Positions 16,630-27,292 of a stretch of DNA of 37,071 bases are shown here, piece after piece (position 1 is the stretch's first letter; the number at the start of each line of letters is the position of its first letter). Position numbers and translations under genes: made by a program. This DNA is from DASVVT01 sp036386415 (lineage in GTDB: Bacteria; Acidobacteriota; Blastocatellia; Pyrinomonadales; Pyrinomonadaceae), in the NCBI GenBank assembly GCA_036386415.1, contig DASVVT010000091.1:1-37071 (forward strand), read 5' to 3'. The notes beneath the pieces were generated by a model that was given only the letters and a program-made list of their open reading frames with translations, was not told where the DNA came from and searched no databases.

Positions 16630-16713
16630 TTAAACGCAGAGGGCGCAAAGGAAGAGGACGCAAAGAGCGCGAAGAATCTGCTTCTTCGCGCTCTTTGCGT
16701 CCTTTGCGTTTAA
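16630..16713. repeat. Inverted repeat built of CGCAAAG-type units
   Basis: The inner arms AGGACGCAAAGAGCGCGAAG and its complement are perfect. The outer arms TTAAACGC and GCGTTTAA also pair, with one extra repeat unit on the left. It begins 11 nt beyond the ispH stop codon on the minus strand. Same class as 30-116. Confidence 0.8.
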
Positions 16714-16724
16714 ATCCTGGCTAT

Positions 16725-17564
16725 TTAACCGAGTTCGCGCAGTCTGTCTACCACCTGCTTGATGAGCCAGTCGGGTGTGGAGGCTCCGGCGGTGACGCCG
16801 ACGCGGTTGATGCCCGCGAGGTCTTGCGGGTTGATCTCGTCCGGCGTTTCGATCAGGTAGCTCTTCTCGCACTGCTCTTTGCAGACGGCGAGGAGCTTGA
16901 CGCTGTTGGATGAATGGCGGCCTCCTATGACGTAGAAGGCATCGACGTGCCCGGCCAGAGCGCGTGCGGCATCCTGGCGGTCGCGCGTCGCCGAGCAGAT
17001 CGTGTTGACGACCTGCGGCTCTGCGTCGGCTCTGGCGCGGACGGCTTCCGCGACTTCGAGGAAAGTTTGCAGCTTGATGGTCGTCTGTGAAACGACGAGC
17101 GGCGCATGAAGGTGAGGCAGCCCGGCCACCTCGCTCGCGTCGCGCACCACGTACGTGTTGTCCGGCGCGTAGCCGACGACGCCGATCATCTCCGGATGAT
17201 CTGGATTACCCGCGACGACGACATCGCGACCCTGCCTGGCCGCGCGCTCGGCCAGATGTTGAACACGGGTAACGAAAGGGCAGGTCGCATCTATGACGTG
17301 CGCCGCACGCTCTTCCAGCTCGCGCTGCACCTGCGGCGTCACGCCGTGCGCGCGAATCACAGCCGTCATCTCAGGGTCTGCTTCGTCCGGCGAATCGATG
17401 GTCGTCACGCCCCTGGCTTCGAGCCGTTGCATCTCCTGCGCGTTGTGTATCAGCGCGCCGAGGCTGCGAATAGGCTGACCCTCGCCGAGCGCTTCTTCGA
17501 CCATCTCGACGGCGCGCTCGACGCCGAAACAGAATCCATATTCGTCAGCTAACAGGACTTCCAT
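16725..17564 (-). CDS. ispH: 4-hydroxy-3-methylbut-2-enyl diphosphate reductase
   Basis: The last enzyme of the MEP isoprenoid pathway, reducing HMBPP to IPP and DMAPP in the cytoplasm with a [4Fe-4S] cluster. The three cluster cysteines are present: Cys12 (GFCFGV), Cys95 (DATCPFV) and Cys190 (TICSATRDRQ). Substrate-binding residues also fit: His40, His73 (RAHGV), His123 and Glu125 (HPE), and the HSSNS stretch at 217-221. The length of 279 residues is slightly short of typical but complete, ending at the usual helix. An AAGGAAAAGG stretch precedes the ATG. It is monocistronic or last in an operon with the 17600 gene, 35 nt upstream; a CGCAAAG hairpin follows. Confidence 0.95.
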   Translation of the reverse strand: MEVLLADEYGFCFGVERAVEMVEEALGEGQPIRSLGALIHNAQEMQRLEARGVTTIDSPDEADPEMTAVIRAHGVTPQVQRELEERAAHVIDATCPFVTRVQHLAERAARQGRDVVVAGNPDHPEMIGVVGYAPDNTYVVRDASEVAGLPHLHAPLVVSQTTIKLQTFLEVAEAVRARADAEPQVVNTICSATRDRQDAARALAGHVDAFYVIGGRHSSNSVKLLAVCKEQCEKSYLIETPDEINPQDLAGINRVGVTAGASTPDWLIKQVVDRLRELG

Positions 17565-17599
17565 CTTGTGCCTTTTCCTTTTTTACTCGCGGCCTTATG

Positions 17600-17884
17600 T
17601 CAGATGCCGCTGCCGGATGTTCCGGTTGTGCTGCTACTACTACTGCGCGTCGCGCGCCGCCATTCTTCGCGCAGCCGGTCGCCGCCCGCCACGCGCGCAT
17701 CTATCCACTCGATCTTTTTTTCCATCAACCAACAGACGCTGCTTAAAAGGTTCTTCTTAAACTCGCCGAGCCTGTGCGCCACGTCTTCGGGCAGCACGGC
17801 ATACGACGCGTCGCCAAGATAACGAAGCGCATCACAGACGGCGTTGCCCGTCGAGTAGACGGACGATTCTTTCGTGTCTTGCAT
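17600..17884 (-). CDS. Small helical hypothetical protein
   Basis: A 94-residue protein I cannot name. It has a helical core (VCDALRYLGDASYAVL and HRLGEFKKNLLSSVCWLMEK) and a low-complexity Ser/Thr/Gly tail. Evidence that it is real: a GGAGG ribosome site 10 nt before the ATG and a position in line with ispH on the same strand. No signal peptide or membrane helix. Confidence 0.6.
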   Translation of the reverse strand: MQDTKESSVYSTGNAVCDALRYLGDASYAVLPEDVAHRLGEFKKNLLSSVCWLMEKKIEWIDARVAGGDRLREEWRRATRSSSSSTTGTSGSGI

Positions 17885-18059
17885 CTTGATAAACCTCCAC
17901 GCGCCCGAGTGATCCGTTCAAGCCAGGTCTTGATCGCTCTCGCCTGAGCTTATTCTAGCATAGCGCCGCACCAAGCATGCACAGCCGGATGAAGAGAGGG
18001 TCTCTTCCTTGCTCGTGGCAGATAACGCAATTCGAGTTTCGGGAGACCGTTGCATCTTA

Positions 18060-18836
18060 TCATTCATCTATCGCCGCTCTAACAGTCGGCCACATCATCT
18101 CCGCCCAACGCTCGTAGCCCTCGTCTGATGGATGAAAGCCGTCGTCGGAAAAGAAGGTGGGACTTGATCGGATAACCTCGTGCGTCGCGGTGTGAGCATC
18201 GACGACGATCAGGTTGTGGCGTCCGGCGACCTCTTTGATACGCTCGTTGAAGAGATTGACGCGCCTCGCCACATCATCGCGCATCGTCGCCGGAATGGCT
18301 GGCGCAAGCGAGATGTCCGGGATGTTAGTAATGACTATGCTCGCGCTCGTCCCTGCCCTTAGGCGCTTGATGATCTCTTCGTAGTTCTGCGCAAATCTTT
18401 CGACCGTCACGCCATGCCCGACATCGTTGATGCCGATGCCGAGCGTCAGGAGGGTGGGGCGCGCCGCGAGCGCCGTGCCTATCTGGGTGCGCAACACGTC
18501 TTCGGTCTGTGCGCCGCTCACGCACACGTTGGTCAAACGTGAATCAGGTCGCAGGCTCTTGATGCGCGCGAAGAGACGCGCGACATAGCCTCCCTCCTTC
18601 GCCCCGACGCCGACGCCCGTCGAATCTCCGAGCGCCGCGTAAATGACACGCTCATTCTTTGGCTCGTTCCCCATGCTCGTTCCCTTCCCTGTTGAATCGG
18701 AGTTTGAAGGCGCGCACGCTCCAAATGTGCAGACGAGAATCAGTAGAAGAGAGATATGAGAGGGACGGCATGTGTGAGTGTAAGAGAAATCGTGAGCCGC
18801 ATCCCTGCTGCCTTTCCCTGCCGCCCTTTTAAACAT
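18060..18836 (-). CDS. SGNH/GDSL-type lipoprotein hydrolase
   Basis: A 258-residue lipoprotein: an unusually long N-region, then ISLLLILVCTFGAC with Cys as lipidation site. The hydrolase part begins YAALGDSTGVGVG, the GDS block I with catalytic Ser, then Gly in NVCVSGAQT (block II), GIGINDVGHG (block III, GxND) and FHPSDEGY (block V, DxxHP-like with catalytic His; FSDDGFHPSDEG). All four SGNH residues are visible. It should be an esterase or acyl hydrolase on lipids, sugars or peptidoglycan acetyl groups; the substrate cannot be told. The gene starts 24 nt after the helicase C-terminal frame, so it is probably in the same operon. Confidence 0.85.
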   Translation of the reverse strand: MFKRAAGKGSRDAAHDFSYTHTCRPSHISLLLILVCTFGACAPSNSDSTGKGTSMGNEPKNERVIYAALGDSTGVGVGAKEGGYVARLFARIKSLRPDSRLTNVCVSGAQTEDVLRTQIGTALAARPTLLTLGIGINDVGHGVTVERFAQNYEEIIKRLRAGTSASIVITNIPDISLAPAIPATMRDDVARRVNLFNERIKEVAGRHNLIVVDAHTATHEVIRSSPTFFSDDGFHPSDEGYERWAEMMWPTVRAAIDE

Positions 18837-18860
18837 TTCCCCTTTTACCCCTCTTGATCT

Positions 18861-20723
18861 TCAACGCACCGGCTCGCGCAGGATAGCTTCGGCGGCGCGC
18901 TCCGCCGTGCGTGCGGCGGCGGGCTGCGCCCTCCTGAGTCCGGCGACTTGAAGCAGCGATTCTCCCGTGCGCGAGAGCATACGCACGAGGTCGCCCTCTT
19001 CGGCGCGAGTCTCGTGAACCAGATCACTCCACGCCGCACCGGCGGCCCACATCGCGGCTGTCGCCGCCGCAGAAAAATTTATCTCCGGCGCGGGCTCAAG
19101 ACCCTGCTTCCATTCCTCTGTCGCCACGTGATAGGCGATCTCTTCAAAATCCGCGAGCGTCGTGACGAGCGAATCCTCCAGAGGTAGCTGGCCGTACTCC
19201 CTATCGGCGTCCGAGGCGAGCGCTGCCATCAATCCGGCAGCCCGACCCGCGTCGAGCGAGGCGAAGAGACCTTTCTGGAGAGCCTCGCCGACCAGGAGCG
19301 GGCGGTCTACGTGCAGGTCTGCGAGCCAGCGCCCGCGCTCCGTGACGCGCTCCGCCGCCAGATCAAGATAATCGAAGGAGGCGAGCACGCGCGCGCGTCT
19401 TTCAAATGGCTGCCAGATTTCTGAGCGCAGGGTTTCGATGCGCTGCTCTGCGCGCTCTACCCTTTCGGCATCAGCGATCACAGACCACAAACTTTCGGCG
19501 CAGCGGGACCTGTCGGCTTCGCTCAAGTGTCCCGCGCCGAGGCTGTCTATCAGATCGTCTAAGAGACGGACGGCTTCCGTTTCGTACTCGCGCGACTCGC
19601 GCAAACGCGGTTCAGGCAGCGGCTGGTCGCGCCCTGCGCGCACCTCATCGAAAGCCGCCTCGATAGAGTCCTCGTCCAGGCGGTAGGTCTTCTCGTAGAC
19701 TCTGCCGATGCGCTCTATGTCAAAGCTCGCGCTTCGCCCATCTTCGCGTAAGCCTATGACGCCAGCTCCGCGACGCCGCACGACGAACACCAGTCGCCGC
19801 CCGCTGCGCCCGATGCCGACGACGCGCCCCGCGATGACCGCCTCATCAAGCCATCTCTGAAGAACCTCGGCGCGTGTCTGCGGCAGCTTCTCCAATAAGT
19901 GCGCACGCGCGCTCACCAGTCGCTCAAGACCGAGCGCGACCGAGACGGGCAGCTCGCACCCGGCCTCATCCAGACGTTGACGTATCCGCCGCTCCGCTTC
20001 GTCGCGCTCTCTTTCAAGACGTGAGACGCGATGCGCCACCTCCCTGTACGCGAAGCTACGCTCACTGATCTCGCGCACACGCGCGAAGCTCTCATAGGCG
20101 TCGAGCAGGTTGAGGAGCGTCGAGTAGGTGGCGCGAAACTGGCTCTGGAGCGGATCGGGCTCGGATGCGAGCAGGTTGGCGATGCGCTCCGGGTCTTGAT
20201 GAAGTCCGGGCGCGGCGACGATGAAGCCGACGCGGTCGCGGCCACGGCGTCCAGCACGCCCCGTCATCTGTTGTAGCTCCGAGGCTGTCAACATTCGCCA
20301 GCCGCTTCCCGTGCGGGCATCGACGTTGGTGATGACGACCGTGCGCGCTGGAAAGTCTACGCCCGCCGCGACCGTCGCCGTCGCAAAGATCGCGTCGAGC
20401 AGCCCTGCACTCATCAATCGCTCGATGACCAGCTTCCACGCAGGGATGTGCCCGGCGTGGTGCGCGGCGACGCCGCCCTTGATGATCGTCTCCCAGTGGC
20501 GATGCCCGCGCACTTCCGGGTGCTCTTCGACGAAGCTGCGCAGCACTGCGCGCCGCGCATCCCTTCGCTCAGCGCGATCATCGCGCCTGATGAGCGCGGC
20601 TTCGGACGCAGCCTCGTCACAACGCCTGCGCGTCGGCAGGAAAACTATGGCGGGCAGCAGATCGTAGCTTCCCAGTGCCGCCAGAAGCTGTGCGGGCGGC
20701 ATCTCCGGCATGCTCAGTTTCAA
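18861..20723 (-). CDS. Ski2-like RNA helicase, C-terminal part (split gene)
   Basis: About 620 residues holding the second RecA-like domain and C-terminal domains of a Ski2/Mtr4-type superfamily II helicase (COG4581-like). Motifs: PAIVFLPTRRRCDEAA (motif IV region), HHAGHIPAWK, ATATVAAGVDFPAR (motif V) and QMTGRAGRRGRD (motif VI). A long helical region follows. It lacks Walker A and DEAH, which sit on the preceding frame (20720-21649). The frame is open up to a stop at 20810-20808. A TTG at 20723 overlaps the upstream TGA as TTGA and has GAGGAGGGGG 5' of it (20738-20729), so coupled reinitiation is possible; GTG 20747 is another start. Alternatively a single-base deletion or sequencing error broke one gene. 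Confidence 0.75.
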   Translation of the reverse strand: MKLSMPEMPPAQLLAALGSYDLLPAIVFLPTRRRCDEAASEAALIRRDDRAERRDARRAVLRSFVEEHPEVRGHRHWETIIKGGVAAHHAGHIPAWKLVIERLMSAGLLDAIFATATVAAGVDFPARTVVITNVDARTGSGWRMLTASELQQMTGRAGRRGRDRVGFIVAAPGLHQDPERIANLLASEPDPLQSQFRATYSTLLNLLDAYESFARVREISERSFAYREVAHRVSRLERERDEAERRIRQRLDEAGCELPVSVALGLERLVSARAHLLEKLPQTRAEVLQRWLDEAVIAGRVVGIGRSGRRLVFVVRRRGAGVIGLREDGRSASFDIERIGRVYEKTYRLDEDSIEAAFDEVRAGRDQPLPEPRLRESREYETEAVRLLDDLIDSLGAGHLSEADRSRCAESLWSVIADAERVERAEQRIETLRSEIWQPFERRARVLASFDYLDLAAERVTERGRWLADLHVDRPLLVGEALQKGLFASLDAGRAAGLMAALASDADREYGQLPLEDSLVTTLADFEEIAYHVATEEWKQGLEPAPEINFSAAATAAMWAAGAAWSDLVHETRAEEGDLVRMLSRTGESLLQVAGLRRAQPAAARTAERAAEAILREPVR

Positions 20724-21649
20724 CGCGTCCCCCTCCTCGATCTCCACACGGGTCTTGGCGAGCGATCTCGCTGTTCCTGCTTTCGCTGCTCGCCGAGGAG
20801 TGCAATTTCAGGGTTCAAGCCTCCGTCATCGTTGAGCAAAGGCAGGAGGTTTCCATCCGGTAAGAGGAAAGCTGCGCGCAGGGGCACGGGTCGCGCTCCG
20901 GGGCGCGCGACGACGCCGCAACGCACGCCGCGCACTTCAGAAATCCAAGCGGCAAACTCCGCCGCGTTGCCGATGGTGGCCGACAGTAGCAGCAGGCGCA
21001 CGCGCGGCGGCGAGAGGATGATGGCCTCTTCCCAGACGTGCCCGCGATCTTCATCGGCGAGGTAATGAGCTTCGTCTAAGACGACGAGGTCGCCGCGTAT
21101 GTTGCTCCCGCTGCGCAGGGCATCGAAGAGTTGATTGCGATAGATTTCGGTCGTCCCGACGATGAGCGGAGCGTTCGCGTTCTCTTTTCTGTCGCCCGTC
21201 AGGATGCCGACCCGCTCCGCGCCGAACTCTTCCGCAAACTCCTGGTACTTGGAGTTGGTCAGCGCCTTGAGCGGGCTGGTGTACCAGGCGCGCCCCTCTC
21301 TTTCCAGGAGACGCCGAATCTCCTCGCGCGCAATCCAGGTCTTGCCGCTCCCTGTCGGCGCAGTCACCAGCACGTCCTCGTATTCGAGCGCGGCGAGCGC
21401 TTCGAGTTGAAACGGATCGGGCTTGAAAGGAGCAGGAGCCGGGCTGCCTATGCCTTCGAGCAGGCGTCGCAAGGCGCGCTTGCCAGCGCTGCTACTGCGC
21501 TGTGGGGTCGCGCCCCGCGCCTGATCCTCGCGCGCACGCGACGCGCGCCCCTCGCCATCTCCCTTCCGCCTTCCGCCTTCCGCCTTCCGCCCTCTATTCT
21601 CCGAGCCGCGTCTTCTACCGCGACGACCCTTTTCGCTGAAGCGTGCCAT
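20720..21649 (-). CDS. Ski2-like RNA helicase, N-terminal part (split gene)
   Basis: A 309-residue frame with the first RecA-like domain: FQLEALAALEYEDVLVTAPT with Walker A APTGSGKT, WYTSPLKALTNSKYQEF (Ia), GTTEIYRN, VVLDEAHYLADEDRGHVWEE (motif II, DEAH) and LLLSATIGNA (motif III). The last 20 or so residues (DRSPRPVWRSRRGTR) are Arg-rich and unlike the family, whereas the other frame continues with helicase sequence, so the intact protein would need a -1 shift between 20807 and 20723. The first 45 residues are basic low complexity and include four GGCGGAA heptamers at 21563-21590. Full-length relatives are single proteins of around 900 residues. Confidence 0.75.
   Translation of the reverse strand: MARFSEKGRRGRRRGSENRGRKAEGGRRKGDGEGRASRAREDQARGATPQRSSSAGKRALRRLLEGIGSPAPAPFKPDPFQLEALAALEYEDVLVTAPTGSGKTWIAREEIRRLLEREGRAWYTSPLKALTNSKYQEFAEEFGAERVGILTGDRKENANAPLIVGTTEIYRNQLFDALRSGSNIRGDLVVLDEAHYLADEDRGHVWEEAIILSPPRVRLLLLSATIGNAAEFAAWISEVRGVRCGVVARPGARPVPLRAAFLLPDGNLLPLLNDDGGLNPEIALLGEQRKQEQRDRSPRPVWRSRRGTR
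21563..21590. repeat. Four tandem CTTCCGC heptamers inside the helicase N-terminus
   Basis: Four perfect CTTCCGC units (GGCGGAA on the coding strand) encode part of the RKAEGGRRKG low-complexity stretch near the helicase start. Unlike the other heptamer arrays in the window it has no inverted partner nearby and lies in coding sequence. Copy-number change by one unit would shift the frame (7 nt). Confidence 0.85.
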
Positions 21650-21783
21650 AGTGAGCGCATTCTAACTCAGAATGCGGGCGCGGGGCTTGTCCTCGATTCA
21701 CTGTGCGCGACCCGGAGCAAATCTCGAATGATACAAAGGATCATGAAGGCTCAGCTCGCCGGGCTCCCGGCTGACGGTGAAGG

Positions 21784-22683
21784 TCAGCGCCGCTCACCGC
21801 CAGCGGTCGTGGCGGGCACGAACTCCTCCAGCTTGCGAAGTCGCAGAGTCGGGTCGGCGGCGAAATCCTGCCGCAGCCATCCCAGGTGTCCAGCCCCGAA
21901 GATCACCAGGACGCGGTCATCAGGATTCGCCACCAGCTTCATGACGTTGTTGTAGATGCGAATGTTCCGCCTGTACCACTCCGCCAGCAGGTCTGGCCCG
22001 GCGTAGTCACCGGGCTCGCCGTATCGCGCCTCCAGATAATAGAAGCCTACGTCCTGCGCTACCTTCGCGTCCGCGTTCATATAGAGCAGCGTCTGGAGCA
22101 CTGTGTGGGTCTTCAAATACTCGTTCTGTGCCTTCACCATCTCCCCTATCTCTTTCATCAGCCCGTCCAGCTTGGCCGACTGCCCGGTCGCCCTGGCGTA
22201 GTTGACGACGCGCTGCCAGGGGAAATCGCCGTCAGCGTCAACCGGGTAGATGGTGGTGTGCCCCAACTCCTTCGCCAGCCGAAAGCCGACCTGCTCTATC
22301 TCGTTACGCGTGAGCTCGTGCTTGCCGGTGAGATACTCAGCATATTGCTTTTGGACAACGTCTGTACCGTAATCCCTTTCCACGGCAATTTTCGTCGGCT
22401 TGAACTTCTTGAGCACCGCAACGAGTTCGGCGATCTCCTGCTGGCGCTTGGGGGCAAGGACGTCGTCGGCCTGCATGTTGAAGACATCGCGCCCCGGGTT
22501 CGCCATGTGATAGACGCCTAGCACCAGCACTTCGGCTCGCTTTGCTTCTTCTTGGGACGACAAGCCTGTGCCTCTCCTCTTGCAGACGAGCGAGTAGCGT
22601 GAGTCGTCCGCCTGTGCGGAGAACCCTGCGGCGCAGAGCGCGACACCTGTCAGTACCATGGACGCTAAAATTGTTCCCCTCAT
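21784..22683 (-). CDS. Secreted DUF5694 protein (TraB/ChaN-like fold)
   Basis: About 299 residues with a signal peptide (ILASMVLTGVALCAAGFSAQ). The mature protein begins with AEVLVLGVYHMANPG, then VLKKFKPTKIAVERDYG and, near the end, DDRVLVIFGAGHLGWLRQD. These blocks (GxxH near the start, VE, GxGH near the end) match DUF5694, which resembles the TraB/PrgY/EreA group of metal-dependent proteins. An active site of two His and Glu is likely from the motifs, but no substrate is known. The start at 22683 (ATG) is chosen because AAGGAG lies 9 nt upstream; earlier in-frame starts would precede the ribosome site. Confidence 0.8.
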   Translation of the reverse strand: MRGTILASMVLTGVALCAAGFSAQADDSRYSLVCKRRGTGLSSQEEAKRAEVLVLGVYHMANPGRDVFNMQADDVLAPKRQQEIAELVAVLKKFKPTKIAVERDYGTDVVQKQYAEYLTGKHELTRNEIEQVGFRLAKELGHTTIYPVDADGDFPWQRVVNYARATGQSAKLDGLMKEIGEMVKAQNEYLKTHTVLQTLLYMNADAKVAQDVGFYYLEARYGEPGDYAGPDLLAEWYRRNIRIYNNVMKLVANPDDRVLVIFGAGHLGWLRQDFAADPTLRLRKLEEFVPATTAGGERR

Positions 22684-22860
22684 CTTCGGCATCTCCTTAA
22701 AGATATGATCGCTTCGGTTGAAGCCCCGCAAACCCCGCCGCTTTATAGGACAAACACCGCACGCGCTCGTTTTATGGCAGGAATTTATAGACCCTCAGAG
22801 GCGCAGCCGGAGCGCCCCGACGGTCTTCTGCGAGATACAAGTTTGGAGCATTACAAGAGA

Positions 22861-23044
22861 GCGCCGGAGGCGCGATATATCAGTAGCCTATGGCGCTGGG
22901 CTGTGGGTCAGAAGCAGGATAAGAATCCAAGCCCCGGCAGGGGCGACATAATTGACCAGCTTGTCTGCTCTCACTCCGGCATATTATGTCGCCCTCTTCG
23001 AGGGCTTTCTTTTCTTATTCGTATCAGTCGCCCCTCACGGGGCT
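22861..23044. repeat. Palindromic intergenic repeat element
   Basis: A composite of short hairpins in a 480-bp gap: GCGCCGGAGGCGC (22861-22873), GCCCCGGCAGGGGC (22931-22944), GCCCTCTTCGAGGGC (22991-23005) and GCCCCTCACGGGGC near 23031-23044. In addition, GGGCGACATAAT (22941-22952) is an inverted copy of ATTATGTCGCCC (22983-22994). The arrangement resembles dispersed palindromic repeats seen between genes in acidobacteria and planctomycetes. No protein-coding sequence is supported in the gap; no transposase is next to it. Confidence 0.6.
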
Positions 23045-23210
23045 CTCTTGCGCTCCGGTGTGATCCGGTATCTTCCACCCCTTTTGAGCCTTTGAGAAAG
23101 CGGCTCATGTAGTGCTAACCTTATCCTTGCGTCTCGCAACTTTTAGCGTGCTGCGCGCGTCTAAGCGTGGTGCTCAGGGGCGGCACTCTCGCCGCCTGCG
23201 CCACAGGTGA

Positions 23211-24302
23211 GTGGATAACGTGACAGAGCTTTTCGACAATTTCGAGATTAATAGCGTGCCGCGCTGGCCTGTGCTCTCGCGCCTCGTCGCCGGTTCGTTC
23301 GCGCTCCATCTGCTTTTTGTACTTCTGGTGATCTACGTGCCCGGGGTGCGTAGCGCGTTGAACATCGCCAACATGTTTTCAGGCGTCGAGTACGTGGACG
23401 AAGACTATACCAAGACGGAGGTCGGCGAGCGCGCGGAGGTGATCGACCTCGCGCCGGAAAAATTCCAGTACCCGGAGGGCTATTTCTCACAGGGTGAGAC
23501 GGCCATCGATCAGCTTGCTCCCGAAATCATAAACGAGACTCAAGCAGCGCCGCCTCCACCGCCTCCGCCGCCCAGTTTGCCGACGCCGACGCCGACGCCA
23601 ACTCCGACACCTGCGCCGAGCCCGCAGGCGAGCCCTTCCGCTCAGCCGACACAGAGCCCTGCGGTTGCCTCTTCAACCGGATCAACCGCGGCAAATAGCC
23701 AGCCTGTGTCTGAGGAAGAGCGGGACAAGACTCTCGATAAGATAGCGGGAGAAGCGGGCGTCAAAAGACCGCCGCGTATCAACCCGAAGCCATTCAAAGT
23801 CCTCCTGGCTAAAGGGAAGGAGATGAAAGACAAGGGCGAGATCGACCTCAACGGGACGGTTGAACTGACCGTTGAAGGTGATCGCAACGCGGACGGAACG
23901 CTCAGCAACGTCGAAATCACCGGCGGCAAGGCCAGCGACGTGGCATTAAAGGAGCTTGCCAAAGAGTTCATCGCAGCCCTCAGCGATAGTCACGCCCTCG
24001 CGTTCATAGACGGCGCAGGCCATTTAATCATGAAGATCAAGTCAGACCCGCAGGGCATTAACGTCGTCATCGAGACTGAAATGGCGTCGGAAGCTGTGGC
24101 CTCAAGTAATTCGCAGGGCTATTCCCTGCTGCTGTATGGCGCGCGTGCCAAGGCCGAGGCCGACAGCGACGAGGAGAAAATCTTAAAAAGCACACACATC
24201 TCTTCAAGCGGCAAACAGTTGATCGTCAAATTTGAGATGCCGCGCGCGACCGTCGAAGAAATGCTCAAGAAGCAGATGAGCAAACCAAGGGCGGAGGGAT
24301 GA
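23211..24302 (+). CDS. TonB-like envelope-spanning protein with unusual C-terminal domain
   Basis: A 363-residue protein with the layout of a TonB-type energy transducer: a short cytoplasmic start, one membrane helix (VAGSFALHLLFVLLVIYVPG), an acidic segment, and a Pro-rich linker with PPPPPPPP and several PT repeats. The C-terminal 160 residues (starting near KTLDKIAGEAGVKRPP) do not look like a TonB_C fold; instead NGTVELTVEGDRNADGTLSN and SSSGKQLIVKFEMPRATVEEM suggest an alpha/beta domain of unknown kind. The start is uncertain between GTG 23211 and GTG 23220. Its last codons and stop lie within the left arm of the GGGATGA hairpin (24283-24385). It lies upstream of secA. Confidence 0.7.
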   Translation: MDNVTELFDNFEINSVPRWPVLSRLVAGSFALHLLFVLLVIYVPGVRSALNIANMFSGVEYVDEDYTKTEVGERAEVIDLAPEKFQYPEGYFSQGETAIDQLAPEIINETQAAPPPPPPPPSLPTPTPTPTPTPAPSPQASPSAQPTQSPAVASSTGSTAANSQPVSEEERDKTLDKIAGEAGVKRPPRINPKPFKVLLAKGKEMKDKGEIDLNGTVELTVEGDRNADGTLSNVEITGGKASDVALKELAKEFIAALSDSHALAFIDGAGHLIMKIKSDPQGINVVIETEMASEAVASSNSQGYSLLLYGARAKAEADSDEEKILKSTHISSSGKQLIVKFEMPRATVEEMLKKQMSKPRAEG

Positions 24303-24385
24303 GGGATGAAAAGGTTGAGTGATTGATTTAACGAGCGGTTGGCTCAATCATTCATCCCTCATCCCTCCGCCCTCATCCCTTGGTT
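24283..24385. repeat. GGGATGA-heptamer hairpin overlapping the end of the TonB-like gene
   Basis: The left arm (24283-24325 region) reads AACCAAGGG, then CGGAGGGATGAGGGATGAA and TGATTGA. The right arm is its complement ending at 24385, with one extra ATGAGGG heptamer, while the left arm has a 9-nt insertion. The arm supplies the final codons and TGA stop of the TonB-like gene. A stem this long would fold strongly in mRNA and may end the upstream transcript, although no T-run follows. Confidence 0.85.
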
Positions 24386-24388
24386 CAG

Positions 24389-24417
24389 TTGCCCACATCA
24401 TCCTGCTCCATTACAAT
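24389..24417 (+). promoter_or_regulatory. Possible sigma-70 promoter for secA
   Basis: TTGCCC (24389-24394) and TACAAT (24412-24417) are spaced by 17 nt, about 85 nt upstream of the secA start and immediately after the GGGATGA hairpin. The -10 box matches 5 of 6, the -35 box 4 of 6. Confidence 0.45.
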
Positions 24418-24501
24418 TAGAGGTTATGCGCGGGGTGCGATTATTTAGTTTCTCCTCCTGTGCGTGACGTTTTCCGAAATGGCAGGACTGAGATCAAGAT
24501 T

Positions 24502-27264
<2,763 letters not shown>

Positions 27265-27292
27265 CGCGCCGAGAGCACGCGTAAGGAGACAG

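Noticed and set aside
22705..23112. 135-residue plus-strand frame before the TonB-like gene
   Set aside because: It runs across the palindromic repeat element; its Pro/Arg/Ser-rich translation and lack of ribosome site indicate chance.
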